In this document: positions 55,317-64,000 of the stretch, piece after piece
Layout: every line of letters begins with the position of its first letter
Position numbering within the stretch: position 1 is the stretch's first letter
NCBI GenBank assembly: GCA_001600695.1
Contig: BCKQ01000014.1
Span: forward strand, 187,269-251,268
DNA: 64,000 nt
DNA from: Ascoidea asiatica
Taxonomy: Eukaryota; Ascomycota; Saccharomycetes; Ascoideales; Ascoideaceae
Direction of reading: 5' to 3'
Notes under the pieces: generated by a model
Told to the model about the DNA's origin: nothing
What the model saw: the letters and a program-made list of their open reading frames with translations, nothing else
Databases searched by the model: none
Position numbers and translations under genes: made by a program

Positions 55317-55469
55317 ATGAAATTACCCAACACATCAACTGGCAATCAACCACCACAAGCACCAGAACCAGCAGCAAGCAAAGATTCAGAGGCAAACAAC
55401 AACTCAACTAACTCCTTTTACACCAGCAGCTTCTTTCCAAGCTACAAAACCCCTTTTAATGCCAACTGA
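55317..55469 (+). other. Upstream ORF of 50 codons before POP2
   Basis: ATG at 55317 opens a 50-codon frame (MKLPNTSTGNQPPQAPEPAA...) rich in Ser, Asn, Pro and Gln, ending in TGA at 55467. A second ORF from 55459 overlaps its end and runs through the POP2 ATG in another frame. If the mRNA starts upstream of 55317, both would limit POP2 translation. Alternatively this is a lost N-terminal coding part of POP2, or the mRNA starts further downstream. Confidence 0.35.
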
Positions 55470-55546
55470 ATTTGATGAAGTGCTCCTTCTCACTAACAAT
55501 AAACCACAAAATAAACTTGAATTTGATTCAATAATTCATTTTCATC

Positions 55547-55591
55547 ATGAACTTTTTAATTCAGCAACAACAACTACAGCAACAGCAACAG

Positions 55592-55629
<38 letters not shown>

Positions 55630-55966
55630 GAAACAAGCTCAACCAAATCTAAATGGTATTAATATCAATCAATCCTCAAATATTCATAGTCCTTCATCAA
55701 ATTCAATAAAATTAACTCCTCAACAATTATTTCTACATCAACAACAACAACAACAATTATTAAATACTTTAAATAATCATCCAAATAATATTAATAATAA
55801 TAATCAACAACAACAACCTCAAACCCAACAACAACAACCTTCTCAAACTCCAACTCAATCAAATAAAATTAACAATTTAAGTAATATAAATAATATAAAT
55901 AATATAAATAATTTATCAAATTCAATAAATAATTTAAATATTAACAGTAAAAATAATCCAAATACT

Positions 55967-56042
<76 letters not shown>

Positions 56043-57286
56043 CAAATTCTAATATAACTGCAAATATGAACAATATAAACAATTTATCTGATCAACAAAA
56101 ACAAATAAATATTCTGGATCAAATAAGACATCAACAACAACAACAACAATTACAATTACTTCAATTACAACAACAACAACAACAACAATTAAATAATAAT
56201 AATATCATTAATCATAATATTAATAATATATCATCTAATAATACAAATAATACAACAACTAATAATAATACCAATACTTCCAATAATAATACTACTCCAA
56301 ATAGTATTCCAAATAGTATTCCTTCTTCAATTCCAATACAAATCTCTTCAAATAATCAAAATCAAAATCAAAATATTCCAAGTAATATTCAGAATCCTAC
56401 TCAAAATCCTATTCAAAATCTAAATGTTAACCCAATCCCTAATCCAAATCTTAATCAAATTACAAATCCAATTACAAATACTTCACTTCCATCAACTGCA
56501 AATACTTCTAATGTAAATAGTAATATTAATAATAATCCATCAATTAATGGTATTGGAAATGGTATTGGAAATGGTCTTAATAATAATAATAATAATAATA
56601 ATATAGCTACCTCTACTACCACCAATGTAGCAATTAATAACAATGGTTTAATTAAAGAAGTTTGGAATACTAATTTACAAGAAGAAATTATTTTAATAAG
56701 AGAATTAATTAATGCTTTCAATTATATCTCAATTTCAACTGAATTTCCTGGTGTTGTTTGTAGACCAATGGGAAAATTTGAAAATCAATCTGATTTTCAT
56801 TATCAAACAATGAGAGTTAATTCTGATTTATTAAATTTAATTCAATTATCAATATCTTTATCAAATAAAAATGGTAAAACTCCAAATGATTTTAATACAA
56901 ATTTACCAAATACTTGGCAATTTAATTTTAAATTTGATATTAATAATCAAATGTTTAATTTAGATTCAATTAATGATTTAAATTTAACTGGTATAAATTT
57001 TAATAATTTATTAATTCATGGTATTGATTATTTAAATTTTACAGAATTAATTTATAATTCTGGTTTAATTTTAAAAAATTATAAAAAATTTAATTTTAAA
57101 AATTTAAATTGGATAAGTTTTAATTCTGGTTATGATTTTGGTTTTTTCTTAAAATTATTAATTAATAATAAAATGCCATTAAATCAATTAGAATTTTTAA
57201 AAAAACTTGAAAAATTTTTTATAAATTATTTTGATATAAAATATATCTCAATTTTACATAAGGATATTTTAATTTCAAATATTTCA

Positions 57287-57320
<34 letters not shown>

Positions 57321-58453
57321 GTAATAATAACACCAAGCCTAATAATAATATAAATAATATGAACTTGATGAGTAATATAAATAATTTCAATAATTTTAGT
57401 AATTTCAATAATAATAACAACAACAATATCAATAGTATTAATAATTCAATACTTAAAGATCTGAAAGAATCAAAAGATATTAATTTTAAAAAATTTTCTT
57501 TAAATAATTTAGCAGATAATTTAGGTATTAATATCAATACAATTCTTGGTAATAATTCTTCAATTAATAATAATTTAAGTCAATCTGGTGTTCAAGCTTT
57601 ATTAACAAGTAAATGTTTTTTTGAATTAAGAAAATTATTAATTTATAATAATCAAATCTCAAATAAATCAAAAAATAATAATTTAAAAGAAAATAAGAAA
57701 AAAACTGTTGATGAAAATTCTTCTGAAACTAAAAATAAAAATAATAATACTAATAACAATGGAGATAAAGAAATTGAAGATGAAGAAGATATAATGAATG
57801 AATTTAAAAATATTATTTGGGGTATAGGTAATGAAAGTAGTCAAATTAATTTAAATGAATTAATTAATCCTTCAATTCAAATTCCAAATACTCCAAGTGC
57901 AAATAATATTCATATAAATAATTCCAATATTAATAATATTAATAATAATGGCAACTCAAATAGTAATACTAATACGAATATTATTAATAATGGTAATAAT
58001 AATAACAATAATTTAACTAATTTAGCTAATGGTATTCCAAATGGAATCAATAATAATAATATGAATAGTATCAATAATATGAGTAGTATCAATAATATTA
58101 ATAATATGAGTAATGGTATTGGAATTAATAATATGAGTACTATTAATAATGGTTTAAATGGTATGAATAATATGAATAATGGTTTAAATACTGGAATTAA
58201 CCTTAATAATTTAAATAATATGAACAATATGAATAATAATATGAATAATAATAATATTAATAATATGAGTAATATCAATAATATGAGTAATATTAATAAT
58301 ATGAATATGAATCATATAAATAATATGAACATGAATAATTTAAATAATATGAATAATTTAAATAATTTAAATGGAACTCCAATAATGAATAGAAATGGGT
58401 TAAATTTACTTTCTCCAGGAAACGTTGGTGGTACTATGTATAATTACAATTAA
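55547..58453 (+). CDS. POP2: CCR4-NOT deadenylase subunit Pop2/Caf1, greatly extended
   Basis: This subunit of the CCR4-NOT complex shortens mRNA poly(A) tails and joins Ccr4 to Not1. The RNase D-like domain starts near 375 (IKEVWNTNLQEEIILIRELINAF) and continues through the phrases HYQTMRVNSDLLNLIQLSISLS, TWQFNFKFD and SGYDFGFFLKLL. The usual DEDD catalytic set reads Ser397, Glu399, Asp530, Gln683 here. The same Ser-Glu-Asp-Gln set is known for Saccharomyces Pop2, whereas most Caf1 proteins keep Asp. At 968 residues it is more than twice Saccharomyces Pop2 (433). The extra length is Gln- and Asn-rich: an N-terminal ~370 residues, an insertion near 580-630 that splits the nuclease domain, and a C-terminal Asn-Asn-Met-rich tail. 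The ATG at 55547 is the first in this frame. Confidence 0.9.
55968..56040 (+). repeat. (AAT)n run coding for polyasparagine in POP2
   Basis: About 24 consecutive AAT codons give an uninterrupted Asn tract. Many shorter CAA and AAT runs surround it. Confidence 0.9.
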
Positions 58454-59129
58454 AATTTGTTTGTTTTGGTTTTTAATTAATCAATCAATTGTCTTTTAGA
58501 ATCTTTTATTTAGTTTTATTTTTATCAATTTTCTTCACATTTTGTTTATAATTCAATAAATCTTTTAACAATTTTTATAAAATTTCTGTAGATTCTATAT
58601 TGGGTAATATTTATTTTCGGAAAGTTGAAAATTATAATTATCCTTTTTAAAGAAATATTTCCCGGACAAAATGTATTCCGATTTTAATTTCCATAAACGG
58701 AAACAACGTAAAATCTCAAAAAAATAAAAAAAATTAAATTAAAAAAAAAACCGCACTTCTGGTCTCAAGCTTACATCAGCACTCTGTCAGCAACAGCAGC
58801 CAATTGGAACTCGCGTTTTTTTAATCAAGGAAATAATCCAGGGCAAGATTCATTCAAGCATTCAAGCTCTGTTGATTGATTGCAGAGAGTGAATGAAAGA
58901 ATGAAAAGAGTTGATTGATGAAATTGATGGGAGTGAGCTATGAAGAAGACAGGACTCAAAAGGTAAAAGTGGTTGAAGAAATAACTGAAGAAGATCAAGT
59001 TTCAATTAAACTGTGTTTATTATTATTCATCTCTATCAATTGGTAGGTTTATTATATATTTAAGGCCTGTTACTATTAGTACTATTACTTTGAAGGCCCC
59101 AATTGTTTCATTAATAATCCGTTGAAATA
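58454..59129. promoter_or_regulatory. Upstream region of the complex I 49 kDa gene
   Basis: This 676-bp stretch has no gene. The first part is the T-rich POP2 3' end. From about 58610 several TCGG/CCGG/ACGG motifs appear. A CCAAT box (GCCAATTGG) at about 58799 and ATTGG at about 59039 could be sites for the HAP complex, which controls respiratory genes in yeasts; this is inference from a five-base core. Confidence 0.45.
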
Positions 59130-60593
59130 ATGTTTTCATTAGCCTCTCGTCGTTCAATATTTAATAATCTTAAGAAGAATTCTTTATCAATTTCTTCTTC
59201 AAAAGGTTTTTTAAAAAATTCAAGATCTTTTTCAAGTATAAATAATATAACATATAATAATAATAATAGTGGTAGTAATCCTATTGATATAAATAAAACA
59301 AAAATAGCAGATCCATATCCAGAACAAATAAATTCAGCTTTAGGTACTTATCAACCAACAACAATTTCAGAAGAATTTAATATTCATAATCCAGATTATG
59401 ATGATTTAGCAAAAACTCAAAATACAAAAATTAGACATTTTACAGTAAATTTTGGTCCACAACATCCTGCTGCTCATGGTGTTTTACGTTTAATTTTAGA
59501 ACTATCAGGTGAAGAAATTGTAAGATCTGATCCTCATGTTGGTTTATTACATCGTGGAACTGAAAAATTAATTGAATCAAAAACTTATATGCAAGCTTTA
59601 CCATATTTTGATCGTTTAGATTATGTTTCAATGATGACAAATGAATTAGTATTTTGTTTAGCAACTGAAAAATTATTAAATATTGAAGTACCAATTAGAG
59701 CAAAATATGTTAGAACTTTATTCGGTGAAATTACGAGAGTTTTAAATCATTTAATGTCAGTTTTATCTCATGGTATGGATGTAGGAGCTTTAACACCATT
59801 TTTATGGGGTTTTGAAGAAAGAGAAAAATTAATAGAATTTTATGAAAGAGTTTCAGGTGCAAGATTTCATGCAGCATATTTTAGACCAGGTGGAGTTTCT
59901 CAAGATTTACCAGAAGGTTTATTAGATGATATTTATATGTGGGCAACACAATTTGGTGATAGATTAGATGAAACTGAAGAATTATTAACAGATAATAGAA
60001 TTTGGAAACAAAGATTAAAAGATGTTGGAGTTTTAACAGCAGAAGATGCTTTAAATTATTCATGTTCTGGTGTAATGTTAAGAGGTTCTGGTATTCCATA
60101 TGATGTTAGAAAAGCTCAGCCATATGATGCTTATGATTTAGTTGATTTTGATATACCTGTTGGTTTAAATGGTGATTGTTATGATCGTTATTTATGTAGA
60201 ATGGCGGAATTTAGACAATCTTTAAGAATTATTGAACAATGTATTAATAATATGCCTGCAGGTCCAATAAAAGTTGAAGATTATAAAATTAATCCACCAC
60301 CAAGATCTTTAATGAAAGAAGATATGGAAGCTTTAATTCATCATTTTCTTTTATTTACAAAAGGTTATGCTGTACCACAAGGTGAAACTTATACTGCTAT
60401 AGAAGCTCCAAAAGGTGAAATGGGTGTATATCTTATCAGTGATGGTTCTGAAAGACCTTATAAATGTAAAATTAGAGCTCCAGGTTTTGCACATTTAGCT
60501 GCTTTTGATCATATATCAAGAGGTAATTTCTTAGCTGATGCTGTTGCTATAATTGGTACTATGGATCTTGTCTTCGGTGAAGTTGATCGTTAG
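59130..60593 (+). CDS. NUO49: NADH:ubiquinone oxidoreductase 49 kDa subunit (NDUFS2 type)
   Basis: This core subunit of mitochondrial complex I lines the ubiquinone-binding cavity with the PSST subunit. It has 487 residues. A Ser/Arg/Lys-rich presequence (about 1-45) directs import. The conserved part starts at [20 protein letters not shown] (102-121), whose GPQHPAAHG loop contacts quinone. It continues with [31 protein letters not shown] and [15 protein letters not shown] to the very conserved end [14 protein letters not shown]. The family end is exact, so the gene is complete. Its presence shows that the organism has a proton-pumping complex I, which Saccharomyces and its close relatives have lost. 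Confidence 0.97.
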   Translation: MFSLASRRSIFNNLKKNSLSISSSKGFLKNSRSFSSINNITYNNNNSGSNPIDINKTKIADPYPEQINSALGTYQPTTISEEFNIHNPDYDDLAKTQNTKIRHFTVNFGPQHPAAHGVLRLILELSGEEIVRSDPHVGLLHRGTEKLIESKTYMQALPYFDRLDYVSMMTNELVFCLATEKLLNIEVPIRAKYVRTLFGEITRVLNHLMSVLSHGMDVGALTPFLWGFEEREKLIEFYERVSGARFHAAYFRPGGVSQDLPEGLLDDIYMWATQFGDRLDETEELLTDNRIWKQRLKDVGVLTAEDALNYSCSGVMLRGSGIPYDVRKAQPYDAYDLVDFDIPVGLNGDCYDRYLCRMAEFRQSLRIIEQCINNMPAGPIKVEDYKINPPPRSLMKEDMEALIHHFLLFTKGYAVPQGETYTAIEAPKGEMGVYLISDGSERPYKCKIRAPGFAHLAAFDHISRGNFLADAVAIIGTMDLVFGEVDR

Positions 60594-61395
60594 ACAATCA
60601 TAATTACAATCAATATATAAAGTATATCAATTTAATTTAATTTAATGCCTATTCATTTCATTTCATATCATTTATTATACATATTCTAATCAAAAATCAA
60701 TATTACAATTTTTCAAATCTACGTTTACTAAGCACTGTAATCAATATTTCATTTCCCCATCTTTCATATCATCAACTAAAATAAACTGACTCTAAATACT
60801 ATTTTGATCTTTGATTACAATGATCCTTTAATAGTCTTTTAATGATTTAATCATTGGTGATAGAGCATAAAATAATATTTGCAGTGATATTTTGTAGATA
60901 GCCGGTAAGTGTTACAGTTCTCTGCTGTGATTGGTCCGCGGCGACTTGAGTCATAGCTTCACTGAATCGAGACTTTTGAAGAAGTTAAAAAACAGAGCGA
61001 AAATGTTGAAAAATTGAAAAAAGCGAGGAAAGGTGTAAATTAAGAAACAAATATTAGCATTATTTTTATTAATTCACTTTCAATATATTTACATATTTAT
61101 ATATTTAGATTATATTCTGTTCTGGGTTCTTACAACTCAGAGGTAATTATTAGTCAAACTAGAGAAGAAATATTCAAATAGGAACTTCATTGCACAGTCA
61201 CAGTTTGTATTCTTCCTTTCTTTTTTTTTGCTCCCATATAAATAAGATCTCAATAATACTTACTTTTCGCTAAAGTTTCTTTATCAATATTACTTTTCAT
61301 TTGTTTTATAAATTAATATTCCTTATTTTAACTTATATTCTTTAAATCTTAGCTTTATTCATTAGATTTTTTTATTATTTTTGTTGTTATAAAAA
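60594..61395. promoter_or_regulatory. LYS2 upstream region
   Basis: This 802-bp stretch has no gene. The region at about 60900-60990 is G/C-richer, with TCCGCGGCG (60934-60942) and directly after it TGAGTCA at 60947-60953. The rest up to the ATG is AT-rich with a T-rich leader. Confidence 0.55.
60947..60953. promoter_or_regulatory. Gcn4-type site upstream of LYS2
   Basis: TGAGTCA is a perfect match to TGASTCA, 443 bp upstream of the LYS2 ATG, next to a CCGCGG palindrome (60935-60940). Confidence 0.55.
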
Positions 61396-64000
61396 ATGTC
61401 CTCAGATTCTTTACAATTTTGGGTTAATGAGTTGGAAAATCCAACTTTATCAGTTTTACCAACTGATTTTTTAACTCCTCCAAATAAAGCAATTAAAGAA
61501 GCTTCATATTTGTTTTCACCTTTATCCAAATCTTCTTTATCCAATTTACAAGATAATTTATCAAATGAGAATAATATTAAAAATGGTTCAAATCAGGTTT
61601 TTTTAATTAGTTTAACAGTTTTTGCAATTTTAATTTATAGATTAACTGGTGATGATGATATTATATTATTAACTAATGATCCAAAAATTCCATCTAATCA
61701 ATTCATCTTAAGAATTAGTATATCTTCTCCAGATGCAACTTTTTCTCAAATTTATAACCAGATTTCTGCTAAATTTAATCAAATTTCAAAATATCCAATA
61801 AATTTTAATGATTATGTAAATCATTTAATTAAAATAAATGATTTAGATAAATCTCATCCTCCAGCTTTATTTAAGTTATCATTTTTCAATTCTTCCAATT
61901 CAAAAATCGAAAAAAAATTAAATTCCTCAATTTATGGTTCTCAAAATGATCTTGTGATTTATTTAAATACTAATATTGATTCTGAGTTTAATTTTGAGAT
62001 TTTTTATAATTCTTTATTATATAGAAAAGAAAGAATTCAATATCTATCTGAAGAATTTCAACTTTTCTTTAATGCAATTTTTAAAAATATAAATTCAATA
62101 ATTACTAAAGTTGATATTATCTCAAAATCTCAATTAAAACTTTTACCAAATCCAACTAATGATTTAACTTGGAATAAATTTAGAGGTTGTATTCATAATA
62201 TATTTGAAGAAAATTCTTCAAATCATCCAAATAGAACTTGTGTAGTTGAAACAACTTCTGTTTCAAATAATGATCCAAATAAAAAAGATAGAATTTTCAC
62301 TTATGAACAAATTAATCATGCTTCTAATGTTGTTGCTCATTATCTTATTAAAACTGGAATTAAAGTTGGTGATATAATTATGATTTATTCTTCAAGATCT
62401 GTAGATTTAATGATTTCTGTTTTAGCTATTTTAAAAGCTGGTGGTACATTTTGTGTTATTGATCCTGCATACCCACCTGAAAGACAAACTGTTTATTTAG
62501 ATGTTGCAAAACCTCAAGGTTTAATTGTTCTCAAAAAAGCTGGAATTGTTGATCAATATGTTGAAGATTTCATATCTGAAAAATTGAATGTTATAACAAG
62601 AGTTCCTTCTTTAGAAATTACTGATAATGGTTTAGTTTTAGGTGGTATTCTGCCAAATCAAATTGACTCCGAAGATGTTCTTACAAAATATCAATATCTT
62701 AAAGCTGAACCAACTGGTGTAATTGTAGGACCAGATTCAAATCCAACTTTAGCTTTTACTTCAGGTTCTGAAGGTATTCCAAAAGGTGTTTTAGGACGTC
62801 ATTTCTCATTAGCTTATTATTTCCCATGGATGTCGAAACAATTTAATCTTTCTAAAAATGATAAATTTACTATGTTATCTGGTATAGCTCATGATCCAAT
62901 TCAAAGAGATATGTTTACACCATTATTTTTAGGTGCTCAATTATTAGTTCCAACTCAAGATGATATTGGAACTCCAGGTAGATTAGCTGATTGGATGGAT
63001 AAATATGGTGCAACAGTTACACATTTAACACCAGCTATGGGACAAATATTAACAGCTCAAGCTATTACACCATTTAAAACTTTACATCATGCATTTTTTG
63101 TTGGTGATATTTTAACAAAAAGAGATTGTTTAAGATTACAAAATTTAGCACCAAATTGTAATATTGTAAATATGTATGGTACAACTGAAACTCAAAGAGC
63201 TGTTTCATTTTTTGAAATTACTTGTAGATCAAAAGATCCATTATTTTTAAAAAATATGAAAGATATTATGCCAGCTGGTAAAGGTATGTATGATGTTCAA
63301 GTACTTGTTGTTAATAGAAATGATACCAGTAAACTTACAGCAATTGGAGAAGTTGGTGAAATATATGTAAGAGCATCTGGATTAGCTGAATGTTATAGAG
63401 GTTTACCAGAAGCCAATAAAGAAAAATTTGTTGGAAATTGGTTTATTAATAATGAGCATTGGATTAAAAAAGAAGAAAGCTCTCCAGAATATAATGATTT
63501 AAAAAAAAAACCATGGTTCAAATATTATAAAGGTCCAAGAGATAGGTTATATAGAACTGGAGATTTAGGTAGATATATGGCAGATGGAAATGTTGAATGT
63601 TGTGGTAGAGCAGATGATCAAATTAAAATCAGAGGATTTAGAATTGAATTAGGAGAAATTGATACACATCTTTCACAACATCAATTAATTCGTGAAAATA
63701 AAACTATTGTTAAAAGAGATTCAAGTAATGAAAATTATTTAATATCATATATTGTACTTAAATCTGAATTAAATGATTTATTACTTGAATATAAAAATCT
63801 TGAAGGATATAATATTTTATTAGAAGAAGAAACAAATAATTCTATCAAGGAAGATCCTGTTATTAAAGGATTACTTATATATAATGATTTAATTAAAAAT
63901 ATTAAATCATTTTTAAAGAAAAAATTAGCAAATTATGCAATTCCAACATATATTATTCCAATGGAAAAATTACCTGTTAATCCAAATGGTAAAATTGATA
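61396..64000 (+). CDS. LYS2: Alpha-aminoadipate reductase, N-terminal part (3' end beyond window)
   Basis: This enzyme activates alpha-aminoadipate as adenylate, loads it on a phosphopantetheine arm and reduces it to the semialdehyde, a late step of fungal lysine synthesis. The frame starts at ATG 61396 and stays open for 868 codons to the right edge; the family length is about 1390. The N-terminal condensation-like part is followed by the adenylation domain with LAFTSGSEGIPKGVLGRHF (about 452-470), MYGTTETQRAVSFFEIT, YRTGDLGRYMADGNVE and GRADDQIKIRGFRIELGEID (about 737-756). The carrier and NADPH reductase domains lie outside. Key adenylation motifs are intact. Divergence and inserts are moderate, less than in its neighbours. 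Confidence 0.96.
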   Translation, partial: MSSDSLQFWVNELENPTLSVLPTDFLTPPNKAIKEASYLFSPLSKSSLSNLQDNLSNENNIKNGSNQVFLISLTVFAILIYRLTGDDDIILLTNDPKIPSNQFILRISISSPDATFSQIYNQISAKFNQISKYPINFNDYVNHLIKINDLDKSHPPALFKLSFFNSSNSKIEKKLNSSIYGSQNDLVIYLNTNIDSEFNFEIFYNSLLYRKERIQYLSEEFQLFFNAIFKNINSIITKVDIISKSQLKLLPNPTNDLTWNKFRGCIHNIFEENSSNHPNRTCVVETTSVSNNDPNKKDRIFTYEQINHASNVVAHYLIKTGIKVGDIIMIYSSRSVDLMISVLAILKAGGTFCVIDPAYPPERQTVYLDVAKPQGLIVLKKAGIVDQYVEDFISEKLNVITRVPSLEITDNGLVLGGILPNQIDSEDVLTKYQYLKAEPTGVIVGPDSNPTLAFTSGSEGIPKGVLGRHFSLAYYFPWMSKQFNLSKNDKFTMLSGIAHDPIQRDMFTPLFLGAQLLVPTQDDIGTPGRLADWMDKYGATVTHLTPAMGQILTAQAITPFKTLHHAFFVGDILTKRDCLRLQNLAPNCNIVNMYGTTETQRAVSFFEITCRSKDPLFLKNMKDIMPAGKGMYDVQVLVVNRNDTSKLTAIGEVGEIYVRASGLAECYRGLPEANKEKFVGNWFINNEHWIKKEESSPEYNDLKKKPWFKYYKGPRDRLYRTGDLGRYMADGNVECCGRADDQIKIRGFRIELGEIDTHLSQHQLIRENKTIVKRDSSNENYLISYIVLKSELNDLLLEYKNLEGYNILLEEETNNSIKEDPVIKGLLIYNDLIKNIKSFLKKKLANYAIPTYIIPMEKLPVNPNGKID

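Larger units (their letters stand above)
54881..55546. other. POP2 upstream region
   Basis: This 666-bp region holds a 12-bp inverted repeat (55070-55081 and 55141-55152) and GCACGTGG near 55228. An upstream ORF (55317-55469) is followed by an overlapping ORF from 55459. The sequence from 55320 to 55450 is rich in CAA and CCA and less AT-rich than the neighbouring spacers. Confidence 0.5.

Noticed and set aside
24899-64000. Reading CTG as Ser or Ala instead of Leu
   Set aside because: CTG codons are very rare and the few noticed (UTP20, RAD2, the GDT1-like gene, LYS2) fall in poorly conserved places, so nothing could be decided.
1-64000. CRISPR array, operon or bacterial-type system
   Set aside because: Gene structure is that of a yeast nuclear chromosome; the tandem repeats are coding repeats or microsatellites.

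Overview
The window looks like part of a chromosome of a budding yeast (Saccharomycotina). It is very AT-rich, most genes have no intron, and the two introns seen carry the yeast branch point TACTAAC. The proteins are orthologues of yeast housekeeping genes, stretched by Asn-, Gln-, Ser- and Asp-rich low-complexity insertions. A nuclear gene for the 49 kDa subunit of respiratory complex I and a 1-aminocyclopropane-1-carboxylate (ACC) deaminase argue against the Saccharomyces group. I did not fix the genus, and CTG codons are too rare to settle the genetic code.

Layout. 1-3620 (-) holds the N-terminal part of a group III hybrid histidine kinase (NIK1) with an enlarged HAMP-repeat array and ambiguous bases inside it. 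4981-6996 (-) is a Dip5-like amino acid permease. 9614-16021 is a complete but decayed Ty3/gypsy-type LTR retrotransposon. UBC1 (16381-17028) and an ACC deaminase (17615-18652) follow. 18798-21198 looks like a non-autonomous Mutator-like element with 65-bp terminal inverted repeats, a 9-bp target duplication and a decayed gene inside. A gene-poor stretch to about 24.9 kb holds a small 56-codon ORF and relic coding sequence.

From 24.9 kb the window is dense: UTP20 (+), KRS1 (-), tRNA-Asn(GUU) (+), a GDT1-like gene (+), RAD2 (+), LYS4 (-), COF1 (+, two introns), KIC1 (-), SGS1 (+), POP2 (+), the complex I 49 kDa subunit (+), and LYS2 (+, cut by the right edge).

How the genes relate. Three genes deal with lysine: LYS4 and LYS2 are steps of the alpha-aminoadipate pathway, and KRS1 charges tRNA-Lys. 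Each has a perfect TGACTCA or TGAGTCA (Gcn4-type) heptamer upstream, which suggests shared general amino acid control, although one more such site lies upstream of RAD2. RAD2 and SGS1 serve DNA repair; UTP20 serves ribosome assembly, POP2 mRNA decay, UBC1 ubiquitination, and KIC1 and COF1 polarity and actin. Departures from family norms include replaced catalytic residues in POP2, altered signature motifs in the GDT1-like protein, an AUG-only exon plus an 11-nt microexon in COF1, and the expanded NIK1 array.
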